Shown in pieces: positions 12,291-23,330 of a stretch of DNA of 64,000 bases. Under the pieces are notes generated by a model. The model was given only the letters and a program-made list of their open reading frames with translations. It searched no databases and was not told the DNA's origin. The first letter of the stretch is position 1. Each line of letters begins with the position of its first letter. The position numbers and the translations under genes were made by a program. The DNA is from Fragilariopsis cylindrus CCMP1102 (lineage: Eukaryota > Bacillariophyta > Bacillariophyceae > Bacillariales > Bacillariaceae): contig FMBT01000315.1 of assembly GCA_900095095.1 (NCBI GenBank), positions 186,001 to 250,000 of the forward strand. Reading direction: 5' to 3'.

Positions 12291-13105
12291 ATGTATGATT
12301 GTCCATGGTCATGAGTGTGGGGATCGACGCATACCCTTGTTTGCAATTGCCTACTTCTTTCGCCCCTTCCTTTAGTATTAGTAATACTAATGAGAGTTGG
12401 TGTGCGCCTTTAGCTACTGGCAAGTAATGGTGGCTTTAGTCCCGGCAGGATCTCATCAATACCGCAAGGATGGAATGTATGATGATAAGGTAGCACCTAC
12501 CAGTATGAACCACCTGAATGATTTGTTTGCACAACCTGTTGTACACAAATATCTCTATTATTTACCAATTTAAATGAAGATTTATTTAATGTACTTCTAT
12601 AGCATTCCTTTTCTTCAACACAAATAACAACAGCACATCAATCAATCCATCCATTCAATCATTATCAATGCATCAAATGTTGTTTACATTATTATGCTTC
12701 AAAAAGTAGAGGGGAATTAATTGTTGCAAAAAATTGCTCCTGTTGAATCCAACCCAATAGTGAAAGTTGTTAGACAGAGAATCATAGAATGTTAGGGGTA
12801 TATTGTTTTTTGGTGTACTAAGTCCATATTGATGGTGCATCAAGGCCTTGATTGCACACACTTTTGTTATTTTGGGGATTTCAGTGTGCTTTGAAGTGCT
12901 GGGTTTTGACCCAAGACACTCCAAATATATGTATGGCTTTCTAGAACAATGGTATTATCCAATCCTTCTATAATTAAGATGGATCCTTAGCTATTTTATT
13001 TGTGATCAGCAAATCTGGTATGGTATGGGCGTGGCACTCTAGCATCTGAAATATTTTTGCAATATCCATAATGATTTTTTTTCATCGCGCTCGACTCATT
13101 TGACT

Positions 13106-13139
13106 AAATGAAACTCATATCTGAGTTTCATTTTTTTTT
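13106..13139 (+). repeat. Left terminal inverted repeat, copy 2
   Basis: Identical to 2723-2756 and the exact reverse complement of 20588-20621. Confidence 0.85.
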
Positions 13140-13673
13140 AGATCAACGCTTCTTTTTTTTCAAATTGAAGCAATCTCACGTAGGATTCTACAGGACTTTC
13201 AGTACTACAGATCCAATTTATGACAATTTAAAGGGGGTAGTACACAAATTTTCATTATTATGTGATTTTTTTTCATGTGTCGTCGATCGGAAAATTTCGA
13301 TCCAGGACGGACAAAGAAAAATAACTTGACAATGGCACATACCGTAATCCTTCTTCCCAGGTCTACTCAACAATATTTGAGGTCATGCCGATGCTAATGG
13401 GAAGCGAAATGGCGCTCAAAGCAATTGAAATGGAGAATAATGATGGACCGGTATGTTTGATTTTGCACCTCTCCCTCCATGGTTCCATCGTTCCATCGTT
13501 CCATCATTCCTCTCTCCTATCATTAAAACTGGTACTGTCGCCGTCATCGTCATTGACGTCGTCATCAAAACGGCTTGTAGTAGTAGCAGAAGAAGAAGCG
13601 ACATCTGAAGAAGAAGAAGTGATACTGCGATATCATCACAACGACAACGACGACAACAACAACAACAACAACG

Positions 13674-16600
13674 ATGGATGATTCGTACGATCCTACCTTC
13701 CTTAATGCTGATGTTGATGTGGACTTTGACTTTCTTCGGGCACAGACTCAATATCAGGATGATATTAATAACTGTTGGATCTCAGAAGGACAAGCAGAAG
13801 AAATAACAGATCCTAGTGATTTTCCTTGTGCAGCTGATTGGAAAGACGATGCACCAGATATTATTTCTAATACAGTAGTAACAGTGGATAAGGGCCGTAT
13901 TCATATATGGAAACAAGGAAAGACAGAAATCCGAATCATCCGTACTGTATGGGGAGAAGATCATCCTACATTTGATACACTTGCTACTAGAATATTTGGA
14001 CCTAGGAGCAAGTTATTTCATTTATTTGAAGATGAATTATCTTTATCCTATGAAAAATACTGCAGATTTCTTGCTACTTTCTTTGCCGCATCAAGTAGAA
14101 GTTCACCTGCCTCACGACTACTAGCGGACAATCGATTTGATTCTACTGGCATGATGGAAAAGATGGAATATCATAGACTCATCAGGCAGATAGAAGAACA
14201 CAGGAGTGGTGATGAATCATTGTGGATGCAGATAGAAGAATTATTTAATTCACTTACTAAAAAGCACTTTCTTTCAGAAAGAGGTGAAGAAGAACTTTAC
14301 ATCGCATTGGATGACGACAAGCACCATTTCAATTATTCTAAACACGCTGATACGTATGGTTTACAGAGAATGCGTCACATCAAAACCAATAGAATGGGCC
14401 ATACAGCACATACTGCAGGTTTAAGTGCAACAGGAATGCCTCTCTGTGTTATGTTTCAGAGAGAAGATGAAGCGCAATCACAAGTGTATGAAAGGATGTG
14501 TAAGAAGATGTTTGGTGGTCGAACTGGTAATGGTGATCCAAATCTTCAAGGTACGTTGTTTTGTTTGCTTTGGTTATTGTTCTGATTCGATCCGATCCGA
14601 TCCGACGCGAATTGTACTGTACTGTACTGTACTATATCGATTCGGATCGATTCGTTCCGTTCGGATTCGATTCGATTCGATTTGATTTGATTTGATTTGA
14701 TTTTTATTGGTCAATAATTATTATGTAATTGTTCCTTGCCGAAAACCATTGGCCTGAAATGATAATGTAAATTTTCTTTACCGAAAATTATTGGTCCAGA
14801 ATTATTATGTAAATGATCTTTACCGAAAACCTTTGGTAAAAAATAATTATGTAAATTTCTTTGCCGAAAACCTTTGGTCAAGAATCATTATGTAAATTCT
14901 CTTTACCAAAAATTGATTGTCAAGATTTAATATGTCAATGTTCTTTGACGACCGGTCATTTTTCTTGACTGATTTCGTTGCTTATATATTTATTTTTAAC
15001 TTACAGTACATTGTTTCTTTTTTTAATCTAATAAATATAGGAATCACTTTTGGTTCCGATCGGAGGATACTGGACTCCTTCTCTTCTATTTAAGTTTCTT
15101 CTACAGTGTGGACCGATGTGGTTGGTACTGTAGCTAGATGCTTCTGGTATCCCTTTACATTCACAAAAGGGAAGGTGACATCGATACCAGAAGTTGACAC
15201 ACACAATAGAACTGAAATTAGGATGAAAGGAGCAAAGGATGTATTCTACAAGACATTGAAATGGGGTAGTGCTAAGATCCGAGCAACATGTTACAGAACT
15301 GGCACTGGCACTGCTGTTTCACTTGCTATGTCAACACTTTCATCATGGTCCTTTATTTGATTTGAATCTATCATTTCCAAGGATCACAAGTGGTATTTAA
15401 TCGAACCATAACACAAGATGAACGTAATAGCAAAGCATTCCTGTTGTGGCTGGATCATCAGATCATTATGATATCATTAAAGCTCTACCATCCGTCCTTT
15501 GACTCTTGTACAAGGTGATACTGCTTGGTTCATCATGAGACAATTTTCATTAACATCATCTACTGTTGATAAATGTATTTCTTCAAGATGTAGAGAGATA
15601 ACACAAGACCATGCTCTCCGGGAATCATACGAGACTGTTCTACATGCTGTTGATCGAATGAATCTATTACCAAGGGGATCTGATTACAATGATGCAAGAA
15701 GAATAATAATAGTAGTAATAATAATAATACTACTACAAACCGGCGAGCAAGAGGAAGGACTGCATTGGATGATATTATTGGTGTGACAGTGGTAGTGATA
15801 GTAGTGGACGATGAAGCAGAACTACAACCACCCATGGATTGGGCATCGAACTGGATCCGACGCGTCAATGACGCGAAGATGGTCTATTCAGAGATAGACT
15901 CAACTCTGATAATATGGATCATTCTATTATTAGAGGGATCATTGATAAGCATGATAATGGCAAATCAACAGGAAGCATATCAATTTTGAAGAAGAAACTC
16001 ATAGCATGGTCTGAATTGCCTTCCTATCTCTATAGGAAGTACTACTTTTGTACAAGTCAACAGCTCAAGGATCGAATATTAGAATTGGATGGTCAAGCAA
16101 CAGTAGCAGGGAAGAAAAAGATGCTTTGGTTGATCTGGTTGTGCGTTGTGAAAGGAAAAGAATCGGTCGCAATACAACTTTAAATAATAATCAAGATCCA
16201 TACGATGGAGAAGATGACGATGATGATGAAGATACTGTTGATCCTGTATTACTAGATATATTTAAAGCATCGAAAATGAAGCCTTTAAAGGATGAAGCCA
16301 AGGCCTATTGCAGACAAGGACACCTTCTAGAACGTCCATTCTTGGAACAGTTCCACCAGCACAGTAAGGAAGGACTTACACGTGGTTACAAGTCAATTGC
16401 TATTCATGAAACACCAGTTGGTACGTTGTTCTATTTGCTTTGTTCTGATTTGATTTGATTTGATTTGATTTGATTCGTTTTGATTGATTGATTCGTTTTG
16501 ATTGATTGATTCGTTTTGATTGATCCGATTTGATTGATCCGATTTGATTGATCCGATTTGATTGATCCGATTCAATTATTTTTGCACAGATTTAGTCCTA

Positions 16601-18312
16601 ATTTCGATCAGATTTAGTCCTTCCTTGTCTGATTTCGCACAGATTTAGTCCTTCCTTGTCTGGACCAGTCAATTTCCGGACTGATTTAGTTGCTAATGTT
16701 TCGTAATCGACTATATATTGTCTCACTTTTATCTATCTATCTATTTTCTAATCACTTTGAATACAACCAGTTGAATCGAATCAATCACAGGTGCATTGGA
16801 TTCATCAGATGCTGAACTTATCTACAAGAAAGAAGATCATGCTGCTAATGATAGTGGTAGTGGTAGTGATACCGATGATGATGATGATATTGCTATTGAA
16901 ACTATGCCAATTGAAATCAAAGCTCGTGTTGCTCATTCCACTTTCTATTCTGAAAGATATTTACTTGAAGCTAATAGTGGCTTATCTGCATTCGAAAGTG
17001 GAGAACCTGTCTATGTTGAAATCGATGCAGAGGGCGGAGAGCTCCACAAGTGGATTCCAAAGCACAAGGAAAGTTTTCAATTACTTCACCATGTTGCTAT
17101 TCGTGATGCAAGAAGGGTCTCTTTCTTGTTGGAACAAGACGAAATTGATGTTTGGTGTGTTTGTTACATACAGTGATAATCTTATTGCTTCCTACCGGGC
17201 TCTGTTGAAAGATCTTTTGATCGTGCTTTGAAGCCGTTCTATGAAGACAGTATACAACTACCACAAGTGAAGATTGAGAAGATTTTACAAGCAAAGGAAA
17301 TGAAGAAACTTAATATGACCTATCATTCTTTTCAAACTGACTTCTATATTTGGAGGCAGTTACGTATCAAGAAAGCATTACCACTACCAGTACCACCTTG
17401 TAATCGGATCCTTCCTTACAATCATTCAGTGTGGAATAACTTGAAGGGTGCTTCCGATACAGCCACAAAGCTGATGTGGAACTGTCAGATCAAGTTTGCT
17501 TCTAGTGGTCGGTCTCAAGTGGTTGCTTTTGCTAAATTCTTACAGCTCTATTCTATTCTATTACATAGAGAATATCAAATTGCTACAGCCAAGCCCGACT
17601 TGAACTTCTATGCATCTCTTCATCATTTCCGGAATACAAGAAATCAAAACTATCCTTTCCACAAGACAGTTGATAGGCTTTCTGTTTGGTTCATCAAGAA
17701 TGCAGATGATGCAGTGGCTGCTGCTGCGGCTGCTGTACCTCCTACTCCTCCTACCACTGCACTAACTATCGATACTACTGGAAGCAACGGTCCTCTTGTT
17801 CAATCACCTCCTCCTCGAGTACAACGGAGTAACAGAGCTCATTCCAAGCGATTAGAAACTATACCACAATCACTGGTGGTACTCCTGGCAAAGGACGAGC
17901 CATAGATCCCAAGAACAAGACAGCTGAATGGGAAGCAGATCAAGATCGTCTGAAGAATTGTAATGGTGTTCTATATTATACCAAAAGAAATAAGTGCTGT
18001 ATTTGTGGTGTTCAATCTAATTTTGTATGTGTTATATGCAAAAGATGGTATTGTTGTAAGAACCAAGATGAAAAGATAAATAATATGATCTTAGCTAACG
18101 ATTCTAGAGTTGCATTTTTGGGTGGGGAACGACCGCCTAGTGAATTAGTAATGAATGGTGTAGCGGCTGATGGAAGTACAAAAGAGTTCTGTACTGTTGA
18201 AAATGGATGCTTTCATATGCATCACCGGCAATCAATTTCAAGAAGAATTAACATCCTTGATGGATCACATTCTACCCCGGCACTAGTGAGTCCGATGGCA
18301 GTAGAAGAATAA
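13674..18312 (+). CDS. DDE transposase / PD-(D/E)XK nuclease fusion, copy 2
   Basis: Large spliced gene, probably about 1250 aa once single-base indels are allowed for. Exons are 13674-14550, 15041-16420 and 16791-18312. Both introns (490 and 370 bp) begin GTACGT, end AG, and join in frame across the splice. Domains in order: an N-terminal region and DDE core with LYIALDDDK (first acidic motif), then FGSDRGYW about 85 residues later, a spacing like that in piggyBac/IS4-type transposases; QGDTAWFIMRQF further on; a SAP-like helix (SQQLKDRILELDG...GKKKDALVDLV); a PD-(D/E)XK-like part with GHLLERPFLEQF, SSDAELIY and PIEIKARV (the ExK motif); a QLLHHVAIRDAR block; and a C-terminal finger (CCICG...CVICKRWYCC...CFHMHH) like the piggyBac Cys-rich tail. 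I recall similar large proteins in oomycetes and other stramenopiles. Frameshifts near 15060, 15110, 15340, 15480, 15700, 16120, 17160 and 17835 prevent one continuous frame. Transposase identity is inferred from motifs; the nuclease call is weaker. Confidence 0.7.
14670..14965 (+). repeat. Minisatellite module in intron 1, copy 2
   Basis: Same module as 4285-4581: pentanucleotide GATTT repeats, then five ~45-bp units, ending GACGACCGGTCATTTTTCT. It lies inside intron 1 of the fusion gene and is nearly identical to 18470-18760 downstream of the stop codon. Confidence 0.85.
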
Positions 18313-18469
18313 AAGTATTCGTATTCGTATACGTGTTTGTATTACTACTGCTATTTTAATTTGTAGTATGTAAATAAGTAAATGATAATAATAGTATTTA
18401 TATTATAAACTTTATCTCTTTTGTTATTATACTAGTATTAGATCTATGATTCGTTCCGATCTGATCCGA

Positions 18470-18760
18470 TCCGATTCGATTTGATTTGATTTGATTTTTA
18501 TTGGTCAATAATTATTATGTAATTGTTCCTTGCCGAAAACCATTGGCCTGAAATGGTAATGTAAATTTTCTTTACCGAAAATTAATGGTCCAGAATTATT
18601 ATGTAAATGATCTTTACCGAAAACCTTTGGTAAAAAATAATTATGTAAATGTTCTTTGCCGAAAACCTTTGGTCAAGAATCATTATGTAAATTCTCTTTA
18701 CCAAAAATTGATTGTCAAGATTTAATATGTCAACGTTCTTTGACGACCGGTCATTTTTCT
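18470..18760 (+). repeat. Minisatellite module 3' of fusion gene, copy 2
   Basis: Direct repeat of the intron 1 module at 14670-14965, about 160 bp after the TAA stop. Similarity begins in the GATTT run and ends at the GGTCATTTTTCT boundary, after which the two contexts differ. Confidence 0.85.
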
Positions 18761-19028
18761 ACGATTGTATTACTACTGCTATTAGAAGAATAAACAACGT
18801 ATCGTATGTTACGATTGTATTTGTATTACTACTGCTATTTGTATTTGTATTTGTATTTGTATTTGTAGTACGTAAATAGATAATAGTAATAGTATTTATA
18901 ACGTTATCTTTGTTATTCTAGTGTTAGATTTATGATTCGATTTGATTCGATTCAATTCATCAATGCAATTCATTTTGATTTTCATTCCGTCCACAAATTC
19001 ATCATACCGATGATAGTGTTACTGTCGT

Positions 19029-19346
19029 CTAATGAAATAAAAAGGTAAATACTTCATCAGCATGAATAACAGAAGGGAATACAGTAGCTGTAGAAGATGT
19101 GACAGTCATCCTCCCCATCCTGTGATTGTTATTCCTGCTTGTGATCGGCTTGAATCTGATGTTAACACCAACACCAGTAAGTGAAATGACTAATTCTGGG
19201 AAGGGAACTGATGGCCACTTAATATCATCATAAACTAGGAGCCTCTTCAAGACGGAATCAATTGCAATACTACCATTAAATCCTAAACCAGGCCGACTAG
19301 ATCTCTCCCACATCGGACACTGCATTCTAATTCGATTGTCGGTCAT
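19029..19346 (-). CDS. Small element-encoded ORF A (105 aa), copy 2
   Basis: Encodes a 105-residue basic protein beginning MTDNRIRMQCPMWERSSRP. I recognise no family and see no signal peptide or membrane segment. It lies inside the TIRs, downstream of and convergent with the fusion gene, and is divergent from ORF B. The 470 bp between the two start codons is a long imperfect inverted repeat that could act as a shared bidirectional promoter. The frame is broken in copy 1 by one base. It may be an accessory protein of the element, or a chance frame beside a promoter; codon evidence is thin. Confidence 0.4.
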   Translation of the reverse strand: MTDNRIRMQCPMWERSSRPGLGFNGSIAIDSVLKRLLVYDDIKWPSVPFPELVISLTGVGVNIRFKPITSRNNNHRMGRMTVTSSTATVFPSVIHADEVFTFLFH

Positions 19347-19553
19347 GGTGGTGGTACTTGTTTGTTATAATTGTTGTTGCTGTTGTTGCTTTGTTTATTT
19401 TCTATTGATAATTTATGAAGATAACAATAATAATAATAATACGTCGTCATGCTTGTATTGTATTGTTTTCTATTTATAATTTGTTAGGATAACGTTACTG
19501 TAGTAATAATAATAAGAAGAAGAATAATAAAACGAGTTGAGTTGAGTTGCCAA

Positions 19554-19684
19554 CTTTCTTAAGAGAGGTCTAACAGACAGATTCTCCACAAGGAGAGAAG
19601 CATTGCTAGAATAATAATTTATTGTTCTAGCAAGGCTTCTCTCCTTGTGGAGAATCGGTCTGTTGGTCCTCTCTTAAGAAAGTC
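19554..19684. repeat. Long inverted repeat between ORFs A and B, copy 2
   Basis: Near-perfect arms (19554-19613 and 19622-19684) centred on about 19618. Outside them the two flanks remain related in inverted orientation. TTATAAATAGAAAATAAAC and TACTACAGTAACATTATC upstream of ORF B (19746-19795) match the reverse complement of stretches at 19386-19416 and 19467-19512 upstream of ORF A. The structure is therefore a palindromic intergenic region with mirrored TATA-like sequences. Confidence 0.9.
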
Positions 19685-19819
19685 GGCGTCGACACAACGA
19701 CTCAACTTGTTGTACTCACTTATTATTATTATTATTATCATTCTTATTATTACTACAGTAACATTATCCTCATTAATTATAAATAGAAAATAAACAAAAG
19801 CAACAACAACAACAACAAA

Positions 19820-20263
19820 ATGAAGACATCATTTTCTGTAAAAGTAATCATCGAATCAAATGAAGTTGGTGATGGTGGTGCTGCTGCTGCCGAAGCTAAT
19901 GGTGGTGGTAACGACAGTCCTATTGTTGATTTGTTTCTTGCTCAATGCATGGAAAAAATGATCAATGATGCAATCAAGAAGTATGTCCAAGTCAAGGGTG
20001 CTCGTACCATTGAAGAAGAAGAAGAAGAAGATATCTCCAGTCCTCTTCCACAACGTCGAGTTCCTTTAGATGCTGATGCTGATGCGGATGCGGATGATGA
20101 TTCTACTGTCGATCCAGACGCTTCGAATGACAATGACGATGAAGATGAAGATGAAGATGAGGTCGGTGATCTACCACCTAACGTCGAGATTGACAATGAG
20201 TTTGAGGAAGACTACCAGCTCTCCCAGAAGATGGGATTGATGAGTCTTCGTCGTCGCGATTAA
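19820..20263 (+). CDS. Small acidic ORF B (147 aa), copy 2
   Basis: An intact frame for a 147-residue acidic protein, starting MKTSFSVKVIIES. It has a short predicted helix (FLAQCMEKMINDAIKKYVQV), an E6 run, a DADADADAD repeat, a D/E-rich stretch and a basic end (SLRRRD). It starts just after a (CAA)n leader, about 200 bp from the centre of the long inverted repeat, and ends about 325 bp before the right TIR. No known domain is seen. The acidic composition would suit a binding partner of a basic DNA-binding protein, but that is speculation. Confidence 0.5.
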   Translation: MKTSFSVKVIIESNEVGDGGAAAAEANGGGNDSPIVDLFLAQCMEKMINDAIKKYVQVKGARTIEEEEEEDISSPLPQRRVPLDADADADADDDSTVDPDASNDNDDEDEDEDEVGDLPPNVEIDNEFEEDYQLSQKMGLMSLRRRD

Positions 20264-20587
20264 GATAGATAGAGACTACCACCATTGCCACTATTAATAA
20301 TAATAATAATAATAATAATCAACTCTTTCTAAAATACTTTTTAAACTGAAATTCGATCGAAATGAAGGGCATGGGAAAGTATTTGTTTTCATCATTCATA
20401 ATCCAACCCATTGCTTCTACTAGAATTAGAAATAGAACATCTATCTTGATTGCTCAAATCACCCCAAATCGACATCCCCTTGGTGTTTTCATCAGTTTGT
20501 TGTCTTCGACGACGAACAATATGTTGTTCCTTATCTTTCCTTGCTTTTTATGTGTCAAAAATTTACATCTTGTTCGTCGTCGATTTC

Positions 20588-20621
20588 AAAAAAAAATGAA
20601 ACTCAGATATGAGTTTCATTT
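20588..20621 (-). repeat. Right terminal inverted repeat, copy 2
   Basis: Exact reverse complement of 13106-13139. The outer related palindrome is at 20636-20657, as in copy 1. Confidence 0.85.
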
Positions 20622-20771
20622 TTTTGAAACGTGGATAAAACTCATATTTGAGTTTTAAAAATCACCATGGATATGTGTATTTTGGGCCAATTTGTGTTTA
20701 TTCTATTGTTCTCTGCCCCATCACACCACCAATATGGCTAATGTTCCAGGTATTGTTAGTGTATTTTGATC

Positions 20772-23190
20772 ATATGCATATATGGAAGGTATCTGGATGT
20801 TCAAACCACGACCCAATTGCTTTTTTTGATGTTGTGCTGGCCTATTTCTAAATGCCACTTTTTGGCATGTTGGCCAGAACATGATGTTGAGGGTTGCAGA
20901 TGACAACACCTGCCAAGTCAGGTGCACAAGCATCCACATAGTGTACCAGAATATTTTGTGTGCCTCCTACAACTTTTCTTTTCCTGTGGTTTGTGACGCA
21001 CTTGCTGTAATGTATCAAACCATCATCATCAAAAACAACTTGCGCAACTAAAAATGACTAGTTCCACGCAAAGAATTAATCAAGCCTTTCAATAGGTCAC
21101 CCGGCAGAAAAATTCAAAAGAATGGTATAACAGACCAAAGTGGTACTAGTGATACGCTATACAATTGCATTTCCCTGTCCTAATATTGTTGGGATTCTGC
21201 CAGGAGCGTGGTTACAACCTTATAATCTAGTCCCAAAATTAATCCAATTCCCCAGTCACATTGAATTGGTATGCTGTTTTTGCTTTTGTTGATAGTTCCA
21301 GGATGTCCAATTCTGTTGTTGCTACTGATGTCAATTGATTGATTGTTTGCACACACTATCTCTATTGTGTAGTGAGTATTTTTGTCATCATTTTAATTTG
21401 GGGAGAAGTGCCCTGTTGCTGTTGAATCTGCTGCTGCTATGTCTGTTGTGATGGTTGAATTTCCTAGTAATTATTTTTTCTAGTAGTAGTGTTGGTGTAT
21501 ACAATGTTTTGTTGCTCAAGGAATGACATTGTGCTTTGATGTTGATTATAGTTTCTTTACTCTTTTTAAACTATTTCTACTATTTCAATTATTGTGTCAT
21601 GCCTCCCGCCTCATCTTGGTCTGGGATGTAACTTATGTATGGATCCATTCAATTTACAGTGTTTGTTACCGTTTTCTTCCTGTTGGTGGTTCTCTGTATC
21701 CTTGATGTGTCTACAAGTCATACTGGTATGTCTAACATAGAATTCATATGTCCAACAGTAGTTGTCATTATACCATCTTTGAGTCACTCATACGCCATAT
21801 TTTCCATTGCTGATGTAGCTTTTTCCTCCTTGTTTATTGTTGCTACCATATCCTCCTTCTCCACTTTCAAGTCAATTGATTTTGTCTGTTGGTGCTTTGA
21901 TTGTTGCCACTGTTGTGTCCTGTATACAGGTGATTGTTGTGGCTGTTGTGTCATTAAGACTGCATGTAATAATTGTGCTTCTTGTTGTTTTTCTAATTGT
22001 TCAATTTTGTCATTATTTGCTTCTACTGTTGCCTGTGCAAGAATTTGTTGGTTCTCTTTGTTTTGACTGACCCCTTCTTTTACTGCATTAGCAATACCAA
22101 TTGCTTTCAATGTACCTGCATCATCACTTCTTTTCTTTGATTGCTTTTTTGTGTAATGGGACTTGAATTTCTTCCAAATTGATGTCAGATTTTAGCTTGA
22201 GGTGTTCTTTGAATTGATTTAATCACTACCAGATGAGGGTTGGTTCATCAATGATTTCATTTAATGATTCAAGAGTATTACACGTTCCGTGTACTGCTGC
22301 TTTGTAATAAACCTGGGACTCTTCATTTGGATCAGTACTATACTGTGTGTGTTTGGATTTCTGCTATAACTACATCCTCTGATTGTACATATTCCAATAG
22401 TATAGGTGTTTAATAACAGTTCAATTGCTGTGTATCCAACTACCTAGTCTCCATTGTCATCCTGTTTTTTGTATTTCAAGGAAGTGGTATTCTTTGAATG
22501 CGCGCATGGCCATTTTCTTTGTTGCTGCTTGTGCCAGTTTGTACCGGTTCCATGTTTGTTGTTCTGCCCTATGGACTTCTAGCTTTAAGTGTGTTGTCCC
22601 ATTGTGTGCTCCTAGGTTGATAGGTGGGGCAATTGGTGCTGTTATTGTCTCTTTATGAGCAAACCCCTTTTGTTCCATTGAATGTATGATTGTCCATGGT
22701 CATGAGTGTGGGGATCGACGCATACCCTTGTTTGCAATTGCCTACTTCTTTCGCCCCTTCCTTTAGTATTAGTAATACTAATGAGAGTTGGTGTGCGCCT
22801 TTAGCTACTGGCAAGTAATGGTGGCTTTAGTCCCGGCAGGATCTCATCAATACCGCAAGGATGGAATGTATGATGATAAGGTAGCACCTACCAGTATGAA
22901 CCACCTGAATGATTTGTTTGCACAACCTGTTGTACACAAATATCTCTATTATTTACCAATTTAAATGAAGATTTATTTAATGTACTTCTATAGCATTCCT
23001 TTTCTTCAACACAAATAACAACAGCACATCAATCAATCCATCCATTCAATCATTATCAATGCATCAAATGTTGTTTACATTATTATGCTTCAAAAAGTAG
23101 AGGGGAATTAATTGTTGCAAAAAATTGCTCCTGTTGAATCCAACCCAATAGTGAAAGTTGTTAGACAGAGAATCATAGAATGTTAGGGGT
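20772..23190. repeat. Tandem array unit 3, truncated
   Basis: The third unit matches units 1 and 2 closely up to the sequence ttaggggt at 23190, then changes abruptly to unique DNA leading to the 5S rRNA gene. It contains only spacer sequence (gag-like relic and flanks). About 285 bp of the spacer and the whole TIR-bounded element are missing. This point is the right-hand boundary of the array. Confidence 0.93.
21784..22680 (-). pseudogene. Gag-like retroelement relic, spacer copy 3
   Basis: Nearly identical to 11393-12290: the same 73-aa and 108-aa fragments in the same order. The relic was therefore already decayed before the array was amplified. Confidence 0.4.
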
Positions 23191-23325
23191 GTTACTATAC
23201 TGTATCTAAAGTGTAGGAGAGAGGAGGAGGGAATAAGATGATAGATGATGATGATGAACTAACATGCCCTTCCAAAATAAAAAAGACAAAAATAATATAA
23301 AAAAGATAAAAAAAAAGACAAAAAT

Positions 23326-23330
23326 AAAAA
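23326..23330 (-). terminator. Pol III oligo-T terminator of 5S gene
   Basis: Five T residues on the minus strand directly after helix I of the 5S rRNA. Confidence 0.75.

Larger units (their letters stand above)
13106..20621 (+). mobile_element. TIR-bounded DNA transposon-like element, copy 2
   Basis: Second copy of the 7.5 kb segment, in the same orientation and with the same gene order and identical TIRs as copy 1. Exon 1 of the fusion gene and the small acidic ORF are intact here. Exons 2 and 3 carry frame-breaking indels at places where copy 1 is often intact. Confidence 0.7.
10383..20771. repeat. Tandem array unit 2 (~10.4 kb)
   Basis: This is the second, complete head-to-tail unit. It holds a full spacer (10233-13105, counted from the end of the previous element) and a full element (13106-20621). 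Its indels relative to unit 1 are different ones: unit 1 keeps an intact DRGYW codon series in the transposase while unit 2 has one extra G there, and the reverse holds at other sites. Read together, the two copies indicate one intact ancestral unit. Confidence 0.97.

Noticed and set aside
12673-12924. 83-aa minus-strand frame in spacer copy 2
   Set aside because: The same region in copy 1 carries a frame-breaking indel, and no family or domain is recognised. Support is too weak for a gene call.
20362-20658. 98-aa plus-strand frame over the right end of the element
   Set aside because: It runs through the right TIR and its palindromes, is broken in copy 1, and shows no domain, so it is more likely chance.
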